Source of the DNA: an uncultured Lachnospiraceae bacterium
GTDB taxonomy: Bacteria; Bacillota; Clostridia; Lachnospirales; Lachnospiraceae
Direction of reading: 5' to 3'
DNA length: 26,297 bases
NCBI GenBank assembly: GCA_910585395.1
Contig: CAJUCK010000026.1
Location: forward strand, 1,040-27,336
Under the pieces are notes generated by a model that worked only from the letters and a program-made list of their open reading frames with translations, was not told the DNA's origin and ran no database searches. Both the position numbers and the translations under genes were made by a program. How positions within the stretch are numbered: the stretch's first letter is position 1; every line of letters starts with the position of its first letter. This document shows positions 14,614-23,738 of the stretch, in pieces.

Positions 14614-17325
14614 ATGGCATCAAAGCCTGAGAATACAAAAAGAAAGAAAAGTACGAGAGATACAGCGAGAAATTCCAATGCCAGAAAGAACACTTCTGCC
14701 AGTCCGGAGGTGTCTTTTCGGAGTGAAGTGGTTCTTCTGGTCATACTAGCAGTCTGCATTTTGCTGTTTATAAGTAATTTTGGCATCGGAGGATTTCTGG
14801 GAGAAAGAGTAAGTGTAGTGAATTTTGGTTTATTCGGTATGATGGCTTATCTTTTTCCAGTCTGCTTTTTTGTGGGAGCTGCTTTTTTTATCTCCAATCG
14901 TGATAATGGGATAGCAATGGTGAAACTGGTGGCAGGAATTTTATTTGTCGCCTTTTTATGTTTGTTTGTAGAATTGGTAGCAGGCAGCGGTGACGGATAT
15001 TCTATTAAGAAATCTTTTCAATATGCAGCAAAATATAAGAGCGGCGGAGGAGCTTTGGGAGGATTGCTTGCCAGTCTCTTGTGCCCTGCCATCGGTAAAG
15101 CAGGAACTTACGTGGTAGACGTTATTACACTGATTATATCAATGGTGCTTTTGACAGAACGTTCCTTTTTAGGAGGGGTTAGAAAAGGCAGCCGTAAAGT
15201 ATATAATTCAGCCAGAGAGGACGCCGCAAGGCGCAGAGAAGTGCGTGAGCAGCGGCGGGAAGAACAGGAAATTTTAAGAGAAGAACAAGCGCAAAGACGC
15301 ATGGATAAGAAAGTAGAGGGAGTCGCATTTAATACCAGGATTCAGCCTGTTTCTGCCCGGCATTCTGATAATATCAGTGAACTGAAACTGCCGTTAGATG
15401 ATGAAAAAGTTGAATTTGTAAATTCGGAACCTGTAAAAGAAGACTTGTTTACGGTCAAAGCAATGCCCAGTCAGGAAGAGCCAGTAGTGGTGGAAAACAT
15501 ACATAGGAAGCCCAGAAGAAGCGGGAAAACAGCGGAGAGAGAACAGCAATTTCCTGCTCAGGTACCAGAAGAAAGTAATATGCCATCCGTTTATGGGGAA
15601 AACCCGGCGTCTTTGGAACAGGAGGAATTTAAACCTCTGGAAACAGGAGGCCAGGAAGAATTAATGCCTTTGGATGAGAGCCAGATACATCCAGAGTTTG
15701 TAGAACAGGAAATGAAAGAGCTTTCAAAATCCCTTGGGAAAGATGTTCAGGAATTTTCAATGCAGGAGGCAGATAAAGGATTAGAAGAGACAGAAAATGC
15801 AGAGGAATCAAAGAAAGAAGTACTTTCGCAGCCACTGCAGAACGAGCTGCCAGATGGGGTGCAGCACAGACTGCCGCCAATTGATTTGCTGAAACCAGGA
15901 AATCCTGCTAAAAAAGATAACCGCCAGCAGCTTCAGGAGACAGCAATACAATTACAGCAGATATTAAAAAATTTTGGCGTCAATGTAACCGTTACAGATG
16001 TAAGCTGCGGTCCCAGTGTCACCAGGTATGAAATTCAGCCGGAACTAGGAGTTAAAGTCAGCAAAATTGTAAATCTTGCGGACGATATTAAGTTGAATCT
16101 TGCTGCAGCAGATATTCGTATCGAGGCTCCTATTCCTGGTAAGGCAGCAGTAGGAATCGAGGTTCCCAATAAGGAAAATGTGATGGTTCGTTTCCGAGAG
16201 ATGGTGGAGGCGCCGGAGTTCCAGAAACATACATCAAGTATCTGTTTTACTGCTGGAAAAGATATTGGCGGACAGGTGGTCGTTGCTGATATTGCGAAAA
16301 TGCCACACCTTTTGATAGCAGGAGCTACTGGTTCTGGTAAATCTGTCTGCATCAATACGATTATCATGAGTATTTTATATAAGGCAGATCCAGAAGATGT
16401 AAAGCTGATTCTTATTGATCCTAAAGTGGTGGAATTAAGCGTATATAATGGGATACCTCACTTGTTTATTCCTGTGGTTACAGACCCGAAGAAGGCAGCA
16501 GGCGCTCTGCACTGGGCAGTGTCAGAAATGACAGACCGTTATCAGAAATTTGCAGATTATCAGGTGCGTGACCTTAAAGGTTATAATCAGAAAGTGGAAG
16601 CAGTCAAGGACGTGGAGGATGAAACTAAGCCAAAGAAGCTGCCTCAGATTGTGATTGTGGTGGACGAACTTGCGGACCTTATGATGGTGGCGCCTGGAGA
16701 TGTGGAAGATGCTATCTGTCGTCTTGCACAGCTTGCCAGAGCGGCAGGCATCCATCTGATTATAGCGACACAGCGTCCGTCTGTGGATGTTATCACAGGA
16801 CTTATCAAGGCAAATATGCCTTCGCGAATAGCATTTTCCGTGTCCTCAGGGGTAGATTCTCGAACCATTCTGGATATGAATGGAGCGGAGAAACTGCTGG
16901 GCAATGGCGACATGCTGTTTTATCCTCAGGGCTACCAGAAACCTCTCAGAGTCCAGGAACCCTTTGTATCTGATCAGGAAGTGGAAGAGGTAGTGGATTT
17001 CCTAAAGAAACAAAGTACCGTAGTTTATAATACAGAGATTGAAGAAAAGATGAATACAGTTTCTATTTCCCAGGGAGGAACAGCAGGCAGTGGAGGCAGT
17101 GAGAGAGACGCCTATTTTGTAGAGGCAGGAAAATTTGTAATAGAAAAAGAAAAAGGTTCTATTGGCATGCTGCAGCGTATGTTTAAGATTGGATTTAACC
17201 GGGCCGCAAGGATTATGGATCAGCTGGAGGAAGCAGGAGTGGTAGGACCAGAAGAAGGAACAAAGCCCAGAAAGATTTTAATGTCGTTGTCTGAATTTGA
17301 AGAATATGTGGACGAGTATGTGTAG
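14614..17325 (+). CDS. SpoIIIE/FtsK-family DNA translocase
   Basis: Membrane-anchored, ATP-driven double-stranded DNA pump used for chromosome segregation at the division septum, or into the forespore if the organism sporulates. The 903 residues hold a basic N-terminal tail, hydrophobic segments at about 38-58, 68-93, 101-123 and 145-181, and a charged Glu-rich linker (about 190-430). The motor includes Walker A GATGSGKS at 570-577 and Walker B VIVVDELADL at 680-689, followed by IIATQRPSVDVITG. The C-terminal winged-helix gamma domain (about 845-895, with SIGMLQRMFKIGFNRAARIM) reads polar DNA motifs (KOPS/SRS). The ATG at 14614 follows AGGAGG by 7 nt. SpoIIIE versus FtsK/SftA cannot be settled by reading; synteny with tepA favours SpoIIIE. 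Confidence 0.95.
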   Translation: MASKPENTKRKKSTRDTARNSNARKNTSASPEVSFRSEVVLLVILAVCILLFISNFGIGGFLGERVSVVNFGLFGMMAYLFPVCFFVGAAFFISNRDNGIAMVKLVAGILFVAFLCLFVELVAGSGDGYSIKKSFQYAAKYKSGGGALGGLLASLLCPAIGKAGTYVVDVITLIISMVLLTERSFLGGVRKGSRKVYNSAREDAARRREVREQRREEQEILREEQAQRRMDKKVEGVAFNTRIQPVSARHSDNISELKLPLDDEKVEFVNSEPVKEDLFTVKAMPSQEEPVVVENIHRKPRRSGKTAEREQQFPAQVPEESNMPSVYGENPASLEQEEFKPLETGGQEELMPLDESQIHPEFVEQEMKELSKSLGKDVQEFSMQEADKGLEETENAEESKKEVLSQPLQNELPDGVQHRLPPIDLLKPGNPAKKDNRQQLQETAIQLQQILKNFGVNVTVTDVSCGPSVTRYEIQPELGVKVSKIVNLADDIKLNLAAADIRIEAPIPGKAAVGIEVPNKENVMVRFREMVEAPEFQKHTSSICFTAGKDIGGQVVVADIAKMPHLLIAGATGSGKSVCINTIIMSILYKADPEDVKLILIDPKVVELSVYNGIPHLFIPVVTDPKKAAGALHWAVSEMTDRYQKFADYQVRDLKGYNQKVEAVKDVEDETKPKKLPQIVIVVDELADLMMVAPGDVEDAICRLAQLARAAGIHLIIATQRPSVDVITGLIKANMPSRIAFSVSSGVDSRTILDMNGAEKLLGNGDMLFYPQGYQKPLRVQEPFVSDQEVEEVVDFLKKQSTVVYNTEIEEKMNTVSISQGGTAGSGGSERDAYFVEAGKFVIEKEKGSIGMLQRMFKIGFNRAARIMDQLEEAGVVGPEEGTKPRKILMSLSEFEEYVDEYV

Positions 17326-17330
17326 ATTAT

Positions 17331-17390
17331 GGTATCATCAACCGTAATAAGACAGAGGATGATATCATTACTTGTAATAAAGCAGGAAAT
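17331..17390 (+). repeat. Imperfect 30-bp tandem repeat upstream of fhs
   Basis: Bases 17331-17360 and 17361-17390 align without gaps at 20 of 30 positions, sharing TATCAT and GTAATAA cores. The junction forms the palindrome ATGATATCAT (17359-17368). It starts 5 nt after the translocase stop and fills most of the 107-bp gap before fhs. I see no convincing -35/-10 pair here and no terminator. Confidence 0.4.
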
Positions 17391-17432
17391 ATAGGAGCAT
17401 TTATTTTACAAAGCGTAAGCGGGAGGAAGAAC

Positions 17433-19103
17433 ATGAAGACAGATATTCAGATTGCACAGGAAGCAGAAATGATGCATATCCGTGAGGTGGCAGCACAGCT
17501 TGACATTCACGAAGATGAGCTGGAATTATATGGAAAATATAAGGCAAAACTTTCTGATGAGCTGATGGAGAAAGTAAAAGACCGTAAAGACGGCAAATTG
17601 ATTCTTGTAACGGCGATCAATCCCACACCGGCAGGAGAAGGCAAGACTACTACCAGTGTCGGACTGGGAGAAGCTTTTGGAAGACTGGGAAAGAAAGCAG
17701 TGCTGGCGCTTCGGGAACCTTCTTTGGGGCCCTGCTTTGGCATCAAAGGTGGGGCAGCGGGCGGCGGCTATGCGCAGGTAGTTCCTATGGAAGACCTGAA
17801 TCTCCATTTTACTGGGGATTTTCATGCTATTACCTCAGCGAATAATCTGCTTGCTGCTTTGCTGGACAACCATATTCAGCAGGGGAATGAACAAAACATT
17901 GATCCGCGGCAGATAGTCTGGAAACGCTGCCTGGACATGAATGACCGGGTGCTGCGCAACATTGTGGTGGGATTGGGCAGTAAGATGGATGGAATGGTCC
18001 GGGAGGATCATTTTGTGATAACGGTTGCATCGGAGATTATGGCAGTATTGTGTCTGGCTGATGATATGGCTGATTTAAAGAGACGATTAGGCAGAATTAT
18101 TGTGGCGTATAATTTTGAAGGAAAACCAGTGACGGCAGATGATTTACAGGCTACAGGGGCTATGGCGGCGCTCTTAAAGGATGCGCTTAAGCCAAATTTG
18201 ATTCAGACCCTGGAACACACACCGGCGATCATCCATGGCGGCCCTTTTGCTAACATTGCTCATGGATGCAACAGTGTCCGTGCCACAAAGACAGCATTGA
18301 AATTGGCAGATTATGTGGTGACTGAGGCAGGCTTCGGTGCAGATCTGGGGGCAGAGAAGTTCTTGGATATAAAATGCCGCATGGCAGGTCTGAAACCAGA
18401 TGCAGTCGTGCTGGTGGCCACAGTGCGTGCTTTGAAGTATAATGGCGGCGTGCCTAAAACAGAGCTTTCCAGTGAAAATCTGGAAGCTCTCAAAAAAGGA
18501 ATTGTAAATCTGGAAAAACATATTGAGAATCTGCAGAAATATCATGTGCCTGTGGTTGTCACTTTAAATTCTTTTCTTACAGACACCAGCGCAGAGACAG
18601 AGTATGTAGAGCAGTTCTGCAGAGAGCGGGGATGTGAATTTGCCTTGTCAGAAGTCTGGGAGAAAGGCGGAGAAGGCGGCATTGCTCTTGCTGAAAAAGT
18701 GTTGAAAACACTGGAAGAGAAAGAAAGTATGTTTCAGCCGCTTTATGACAGCAGTTTGTCTCTCACGGAAAAGATTGAAACAGTGGCCAGAGAAATTTAT
18801 GGCGCAGATGGCGTGAGTTATGCTCCAGCCGCTCTGAAAGAATTAAAGAGAATTGAAGCTCTTGGGATGGGAGAGTTTCCAGTTTGTATGGCGAAAACTC
18901 AGTATTCTCTGTCAGATGATCAGACGAAACTGGGGCGTCCGTCAGGATTTACAGTGAATGTCAGAGAAGTGTATGTTTCTGCCGGGGCTGGTTTTGTGGT
19001 TGCAGTTACTGGAGCGATTATGACTATGCCAGGATTGGGGAAAACACCGGCAGCATATGGAATTGACGTGAGTGATGAAGGGGTTATTACAGGATTGTTT
19101 TAA
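17433..19103 (+). CDS. fhs: Formate--tetrahydrofolate ligase
   Basis: Cytosolic enzyme forming 10-formyl-tetrahydrofolate from formate, THF and ATP; it feeds purine and formyl-Met synthesis and is the first methyl-branch step of the Wood-Ljungdahl pathway in acetogens. The 556 residues match the family. The ATP-binding loop TPAGEGKTTT is at 65-74, followed by REPSLGPCFGIKGGAAGGG and LHFTGDFHAI. Further family blocks include GPFANIAHGCNS, TEAGFGADLGAEKF and the C-terminal TGAIMTMPGLGKTPAA. The start follows GGGAGG by about 7 nt. folD lies 26 nt downstream, so the pair forms a C1-folate module. The window does not show whether the organism is an acetogen; many non-acetogenic Clostridia also carry this pair. 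Confidence 0.97.
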   Translation: MKTDIQIAQEAEMMHIREVAAQLDIHEDELELYGKYKAKLSDELMEKVKDRKDGKLILVTAINPTPAGEGKTTTSVGLGEAFGRLGKKAVLALREPSLGPCFGIKGGAAGGGYAQVVPMEDLNLHFTGDFHAITSANNLLAALLDNHIQQGNEQNIDPRQIVWKRCLDMNDRVLRNIVVGLGSKMDGMVREDHFVITVASEIMAVLCLADDMADLKRRLGRIIVAYNFEGKPVTADDLQATGAMAALLKDALKPNLIQTLEHTPAIIHGGPFANIAHGCNSVRATKTALKLADYVVTEAGFGADLGAEKFLDIKCRMAGLKPDAVVLVATVRALKYNGGVPKTELSSENLEALKKGIVNLEKHIENLQKYHVPVVVTLNSFLTDTSAETEYVEQFCRERGCEFALSEVWEKGGEGGIALAEKVLKTLEEKESMFQPLYDSSLSLTEKIETVAREIYGADGVSYAPAALKELKRIEALGMGEFPVCMAKTQYSLSDDQTKLGRPSGFTVNVREVYVSAGAGFVVAVTGAIMTMPGLGKTPAAYGIDVSDEGVITGLF

Positions 19104-19129
19104 ATGATTTGTAGAAAGGATGTAGAGCC

Positions 19130-19972
19130 ATGGCAGAAATCATAGATGGAAAGAAGATATCTCAGCAGATAAAAGATGAACTGAAGGAAAAAGCAGCATC
19201 ACTGAAAGCCCAGGGCAGAACGGGAGCCCTTGCAGTGATCCAGGTGGGGGCAGACCCAGCTTCCAGCGTGTATGTGCGAAATAAGAAAAATGCCTGTGCT
19301 TATATTGGAATTGAGTCTCTGGCATATGAACTGCCAGAAGAGACAACAGAAGAAGCATTGTTGAAACTGATTGCAGAGTTAAATGAGAAGCAGGAAGTAA
19401 AGGGCATACTGGTGCAGCTTCCGCTGCCGAAACATATCTGCGAGGATAAGATTATCCAGGCAATCAGCCCAGACAAGGATGTAGATGGATTTCATCCTCA
19501 GAGTGTGGGAGCTATGACAATTGGGGAACCTGGCTTTTTGCCCTGTACTCCGGCAGGAATCATTCAGCTTCTGAAACGCTCTGGCGTTGAAATTGCCGGG
19601 AAACACTGTGTCATAATCGGCAGAAGCAATATTGTGGGAAAACCTATGGCGCTTCTGATGCTTCGGGAAAATGCCACTGTGACAGTGACTCATTCCAGAA
19701 CCAGAAATCTTTGTGAGATCTGCAGGCAGGCAGATATTCTTATTGTGGCTATGGGGAAACCGCGCTTTATCGGTGCAGAATATATTAAGGAAGGCGCAGT
19801 GGTGATTGATGTAGGAATTCATCGTGATGAAAATAATAAATTATGCGGGGATGTAAAATACGAGGAAGCAGAGCAGGCAGCATCAGCAATTACCCCTGTT
19901 CCAGGCGGGGTAGGCCCTATGACGATTGCCATGCTGATGAGTAACTGCGTGCAGAGTATAGAAGAGGGATAG
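19130..19972 (+). CDS. folD: Bifunctional methylenetetrahydrofolate dehydrogenase / methenyltetrahydrofolate cyclohydrolase
   Basis: Interconverts 5,10-methylene-, 5,10-methenyl- and 10-formyl-THF, the steps next to Fhs. The 280 residues match family length. The catalytic Tyr and Lys of the YxxxK motif are Tyr48 and Lys52 in SVYVRNKKNAC. The QLPLPKH block is at 96-102, DVDGFHP follows (117-123), and the dinucleotide-site GRSNIVGKP is at 164-172. The C-terminal PVPGGVGPMTIAML signature is intact. AAGGATG lies upstream of the ATG as ribosome binding site. The next gene starts 2 nt after the stop, which suggests translational coupling with the unrelated-looking zinc-ribbon protein. Confidence 0.97.
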   Translation: MAEIIDGKKISQQIKDELKEKAASLKAQGRTGALAVIQVGADPASSVYVRNKKNACAYIGIESLAYELPEETTEEALLKLIAELNEKQEVKGILVQLPLPKHICEDKIIQAISPDKDVDGFHPQSVGAMTIGEPGFLPCTPAGIIQLLKRSGVEIAGKHCVIIGRSNIVGKPMALLMLRENATVTVTHSRTRNLCEICRQADILIVAMGKPRFIGAEYIKEGAVVIDVGIHRDENNKLCGDVKYEEAEQAASAITPVPGGVGPMTIAMLMSNCVQSIEEG

Positions 19973-19974
19973 GA

Positions 19975-21126
19975 ATGAAGTGTGCAAATTGTGGAGCAGA
20001 GCTGAAGGTAGGGAGTGTTTACTGTTATGTCTGTGGAAAAGAGGCACAGATCGTATCCGATTACAATTTGCTGGAAGATGATTTCCTGCGGGATGTGCTG
20101 AAGGAAAAAGAAGAGAGCGCTGCAAAAGATGCGGCCAGAGAGAATTCAGAAAAGGAGAAGAGTACTTCTAAACCCCACACCAATCCGCCGGCAAAAAAGG
20201 GAAATCGAAGGATAAAAAAGCGAATCATTTTTGCAGTTTCGTCAATGATTCTTCTGGTTGTATTGGTAACATCAATGATTCTGCTGGTAAATTACAGCAG
20301 GGATAATTCCTATGATTACCAGATGGAACAGGCAGCTGTTTATAAGGAAGAGGGAAATTACCGGGAGGCAGAAACTTATTTAAAACGCGCCATCGAACTG
20401 GAAGACAGTCTGACAGCAAAATGTTTATTGGCTGACATATATCTGCTGCGTGGGGAAGAGAAAAAGGCGTTGGAGCTTTTGCAGCAGCTATGCGAAGATA
20501 ATAAAGATCAGGTGGAAGTTTATCAGAGACTGATTCAAATTTATGACAAACGGAAAGATTATGAAAATATCCGTGTCCTCAGTGAGAAAACGGACAATCC
20601 AAAGATACAGAAACTGTTTTCTGTCTATATCCCCGGGGCGCCAGAATTTATCAGTAAAGAAGGTTCTTATACAGAGGGGATATCAGTTGAAATTTTGGCA
20701 GAAGAAGACTGTGAAATTTATTATACTTTAGACGGTACGGATCCTGTTGAAGGGCAGGAGTACCAGGGACCTGTGGAGATAGGGCCGGGTCAGAATATAC
20801 AGATTCGTGCAATTGTGTGTAATTCATATGGATTTTACAGTGAAGAGGCAGAAGAGAACATTCAGGTGGAACTTCAAAAACCAGAGATGCCCAGAGTAAC
20901 TCCAAGCGGTGGAAATTTCATTGCGCCTCAGAATATTTCTGTTGCAGTGCCAGAGGGCTGCAGGGTATATTATACCTGGGACGGCACAGATCCTACGTCT
21001 TCTTCAAAACAGTATACTGAGCCCATTGCCATGCCAGAGGGAAATAATATTCTGTCCTTGATTCTGGTGGATCAATATGGAATGCGTTCCGATGTGTTTA
21101 GGTGCAATTATATTTATTTGCCATAA
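19975..21126 (+). CDS. Membrane protein with zinc ribbon, TPR-like helices and two CHB_HEX_C-type repeats
   Basis: I recognise no named gene; this is a 383-residue modular protein. The N-terminus is a short zinc ribbon (CANC at 3-6, CYVC at 17-20). Then comes a charged, probably disordered stretch (35-80) with a basic cluster at 74-83, and one transmembrane helix (about 84-106). After it is a TPR-like helical region (about 114-205, YKEEGNYREAETYLKRAIEL), and two beta repeats (about 222-298 and 303-378) of the chitobiase/beta-hexosaminidase C-terminal type, each with a YYT-DGTDP signature (249-257 and 332-340). The basic cluster before the helix favours a cytoplasmic zinc ribbon and extracellular C-terminal part. 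No catalytic residues are apparent. It may sense or bind at the cell surface; that is inference. It starts 2 nt after folD. Confidence 0.8.
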   Translation: MKCANCGAELKVGSVYCYVCGKEAQIVSDYNLLEDDFLRDVLKEKEESAAKDAARENSEKEKSTSKPHTNPPAKKGNRRIKKRIIFAVSSMILLVVLVTSMILLVNYSRDNSYDYQMEQAAVYKEEGNYREAETYLKRAIELEDSLTAKCLLADIYLLRGEEKKALELLQQLCEDNKDQVEVYQRLIQIYDKRKDYENIRVLSEKTDNPKIQKLFSVYIPGAPEFISKEGSYTEGISVEILAEEDCEIYYTLDGTDPVEGQEYQGPVEIGPGQNIQIRAIVCNSYGFYSEEAEENIQVELQKPEMPRVTPSGGNFIAPQNISVAVPEGCRVYYTWDGTDPTSSSKQYTEPIAMPEGNNILSLILVDQYGMRSDVFRCNYIYLP

Positions 21127-21150
21127 TTATAGAAGGAAATTTACTAAGGT

Positions 21151-21206
21151 CAGGTGAAACATCAAATCAGAGACAGAAAATTTGATGTTTTTGCCTGCTT
21201 TTTTTT
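21151..21206 (+). terminator. Factor-independent terminator after the zinc-ribbon/CHB_HEX gene
   Basis: An 11-bp core stem (AAACATCAAAT with ATTTGATGTTT) is extended below a small asymmetric internal loop by CAGG pairing with CCTG. The 3' side is followed by eight T (21199-21206). This closes the fhs-folD-zinc ribbon unit. Confidence 0.88.
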
Positions 21207-21214
21207 GGCAAAAC

Positions 21215-21243
21215 TTGCCTTTAAGCCCTGATTGTTATATGAT
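21215..21243 (+). promoter_or_regulatory. Sigma-A type promoter for the pheA-DUF815-ppx-ppk operon
   Basis: TTGCCT (21215-21220) and TATGAT (21238-21243) have a 17-nt spacer. The -35 overlaps a small inverted repeat, GGCAA-AAC-TTGCC (21207-21219), which might be an operator half-site but may be chance. The ATG of pheA is 28 nt past the -10. I see no leader-peptide attenuator or T-box. Confidence 0.6.
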
Positions 21244-21271
21244 AATAGAAAATACTTTAAGGATGTGACGT

Positions 21272-22402
21272 ATGAAAAATTTAGATAAAATACGGGAGGA
21301 AATTGATGAGATTGACAGCCGGATTGTCTCTTTGTATGAAGAGAGAATGCAGCGGACTACAGAGGTGGCAGAATATAAGATTTCAGTGGGGAAACAGGTT
21401 CTGGACAAAAAAAGAGAGAGAGAGAAGCTGGAAAAAGTAAGGAGCCTGGCTGTCTATGAGGAAAATCGTTTTGGCGTAGAAGAATTGTTTGAGCAGATTA
21501 TGGCTATGAGCCGGAAACGTCAGTATCAGCTTTTAAACCAGCAGGGACGGATACAAAGCCTTGGCTTTACGGAAGTCGACAGCCTGCCTTTTTATACAAA
21601 AAAAGTAGTGTATCAGGGGACAGAGGGGGCCTACAGCCAGCTTGCCATGAAGGCATATTTTGGTGAAGAAACAGAAAGCTTTCATGTGGATACCTGGCGG
21701 GAGGCAATGGAGGCAATACAGAATAAGGAAGCTGATTATGCAGTGCTTCCGATTGAAAATTCCTCTGCCGGGATCGTAGGAGAGAATTTTGATCTGATGC
21801 TGGAATATGACAACTATATTGTGGCAGAGCAGACGATTAAGATCGAACATGCACTGCTGGGACTTCCAGAAGCTGAACTGTCAGATGTGAAGACAGTTTA
21901 TTCTCATCCTCAGGCTTTGATGCAGAGTATTGATTTTTTAAATGAACACAAAACATGGGAACAGATTCCGGTAAAAAATACTGCGATGGCAGCAGAACAG
22001 GTACTGAGAGACCAGCGCAGGGACCAGGCGGCAATTGCAAGCCAGGTGACGGCAGATATTTATGGACTTAAGATATTAAAGAATCATGTTAACTACAGCG
22101 CGGACAACAGTACACGTTTCATTATCGTGGGAGGTGAAAAGATTCGAATAAGAGGAGCTTTAAAGGTTAGCATCTGCTTTGAAGCATCCCATGAGAGCGG
22201 TTCTTTATACCGAATGCTCTCACATTTTATGTTCAATAACCTGAATATGGTAAAGATTGAATCCAGGCCAATTAAAGATAAGAGCTTTGAGTATCGCTTT
22301 TTTGCGGACCTGGAGGGAAGCCTCAGTGATGGTGCGGTGCAGAATGCATTAAAGGGACTTCAGGAAGAGGCTCTTTACGTAAAAGTACTGGGAAATTATT
22401 AG
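21272..22402 (+). CDS. pheA: Bifunctional chorismate mutase / prephenate dehydratase (P-protein)
   Basis: Makes phenylpyruvate from chorismate via prephenate, committing carbon to phenylalanine. The 376 residues hold three parts. Chorismate mutase (AroQ type) covers about 1-90; Arg8, Arg25, Lys36, Asp45, Arg48 and Glu49 match E. coli P-protein active-site residues with a constant offset of 3. Prephenate dehydratase covers about 110-288, with YQGTEGAYSQ (114-123), PIENSSAG (160-167) and the essential NSTRF (279-283). A regulatory ACT domain covers about 297-376, with ESRP (330-333), the motif tied to phenylalanine feedback inhibition. All three parts look intact. GGATGTGA is a weak ribosome binding site before the ATG. 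It leads an operon whose other genes concern polyphosphate, not aromatic amino acids. Confidence 0.95.
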   Translation: MKNLDKIREEIDEIDSRIVSLYEERMQRTTEVAEYKISVGKQVLDKKREREKLEKVRSLAVYEENRFGVEELFEQIMAMSRKRQYQLLNQQGRIQSLGFTEVDSLPFYTKKVVYQGTEGAYSQLAMKAYFGEETESFHVDTWREAMEAIQNKEADYAVLPIENSSAGIVGENFDLMLEYDNYIVAEQTIKIEHALLGLPEAELSDVKTVYSHPQALMQSIDFLNEHKTWEQIPVKNTAMAAEQVLRDQRRDQAAIASQVTADIYGLKILKNHVNYSADNSTRFIIVGGEKIRIRGALKVSICFEASHESGSLYRMLSHFMFNNLNMVKIESRPIKDKSFEYRFFADLEGSLSDGAVQNALKGLQEEALYVKVLGNY

Positions 22403-22418
22403 AGTGAGGTAGAGACAG

Positions 22419-23738
22419 TTGAAAAATACAGGGACTATGATTTTATACCGTAATCTGGAGCAGGGACAAATCTATGAAGATATGACCTGGATCATGGAAA
22501 ATTATAAGAGTGATTATTATAACAGAGACGACGTCCGTTCTCTGTGTTTTGAAAGTTTTCACAATTTAATAGAGCTGGCTGAAAGTCATGGATTTGAGGG
22601 AAATCTGTGGCATAATTATCTGACGCTTCTTATGGTGAATAATGAAAATGCATATAGTAAGGCATGCGAGAACAGAGGAAGTATTTCAGGAACTATCAAT
22701 GATCTGGCGCGCCATGATTTTGCAGTGTTCCAGAAATTATTTGAGTTTGATTTTAAAGGTCTGGTACAGGAGCTTGAGATGCCGGAATTGATGCTTCTGA
22801 GAGAGTACCATCGCTCAGAGCAAAGCGGAAGAATATTTAATCACAGGATAAGAGACCGGATTTGTGATCTCAGCATCCGGCTGGAACATGCAGAAACGAC
22901 AGAAGATTTTCAAAAAGAGGTGACTCAGTTCTATGGGGAATTTGGAGTTGGGAAACTAGGGCTGCATAAGGCGTTTCGCGTTGAACATGAAGCACAGGGA
23001 GCGCAGATTGTGCCAATTACCAATATTGCTCATGTACATCTTTCTGATCTCGTGGGTTATGAGAGGGAGAAGCAGAAACTGATTGACAATACGGAAGCTT
23101 TTGTACAGGGAAGGCAGGCAAATAATTGTTTATTGTTCGGAGATGCCGGTACTGGAAAATCTACCAGTATCAAAGCGATTATCAATCAATATTATGAACA
23201 GGGACTCCGAATGATTGAGGTATATAAACATCAGTTTCAGGATTTAAACTCTGTGATTAGCCAGATTAAGAATCGAAATTACAAATTTATCATATATATG
23301 GATGATCTGTCATTTGAGGAATTTGAGATAGAGTATAAATATTTAAAAGCAGTGATAGAGGGAGGTTTGGAGAAAAAGCCAGACAATGTGCTGATTTATG
23401 CTACTTCTAACCGGCGTCATCTGGTTCGGGAAAAGTTCAGCGACAAAGAAGAGAGGGATGATGAGCTGCATATCCGGGATACAGTGCAAGAAAAACTGTC
23501 CCTGGTATCCAGATTCGGGGTGACCATCTATTTCGGTTCACCAGACAAAAAAGAATTTCACGAGATTGTGAAGAGGCTGGCAGAAAAACATCAGATTCAT
23601 ATGGAAGATGAGACGCTGCTTCTTGAAGCAGATAGGTGGGAACTGAATCATGGAGGGCTTTCTGGAAGATGTGCGCAACAGTTCATCAATGCTCTGATGG
23701 GAAGAGATAAAACTGTGATTGGGAAGGAGAGGCTATGA
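22419..23738 (+). CDS. DUF815-family AAA-type ATPase
   Basis: ATP-binding protein of the DUF815 family, function unknown. The 439 residues hold an N-terminal helical region (about 1-195) without recognised motifs and an AAA core. Walker A GDAGTGKS is at 241-248, a Walker B-like YMDDLSFEEFE follows near 291-300, and sensor-1-type IYATSNRRHLVREKF comes next. The C-terminal GLSGRCAQQFINAL fits the AAA lid. The start given is TTG at 22419, with GAGG about 10 nt upstream; the ATG at 22437 (MILYRNLEQG) is an alternative with a poorer site. Its stop overlaps the next start (ATGA at 23735-23738), so translation is coupled to the Ppx-like gene. Placement before ppx and ppk1 hints at a role linked to polyphosphate or stress, which is inference only. 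Confidence 0.85.
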   Translation: MKNTGTMILYRNLEQGQIYEDMTWIMENYKSDYYNRDDVRSLCFESFHNLIELAESHGFEGNLWHNYLTLLMVNNENAYSKACENRGSISGTINDLARHDFAVFQKLFEFDFKGLVQELEMPELMLLREYHRSEQSGRIFNHRIRDRICDLSIRLEHAETTEDFQKEVTQFYGEFGVGKLGLHKAFRVEHEAQGAQIVPITNIAHVHLSDLVGYEREKQKLIDNTEAFVQGRQANNCLLFGDAGTGKSTSIKAIINQYYEQGLRMIEVYKHQFQDLNSVISQIKNRNYKFIIYMDDLSFEEFEIEYKYLKAVIEGGLEKKPDNVLIYATSNRRHLVREKFSDKEERDDELHIRDTVQEKLSLVSRFGVTIYFGSPDKKEFHEIVKRLAEKHQIHMEDETLLLEADRWELNHGGLSGRCAQQFINALMGRDKTVIGKERL

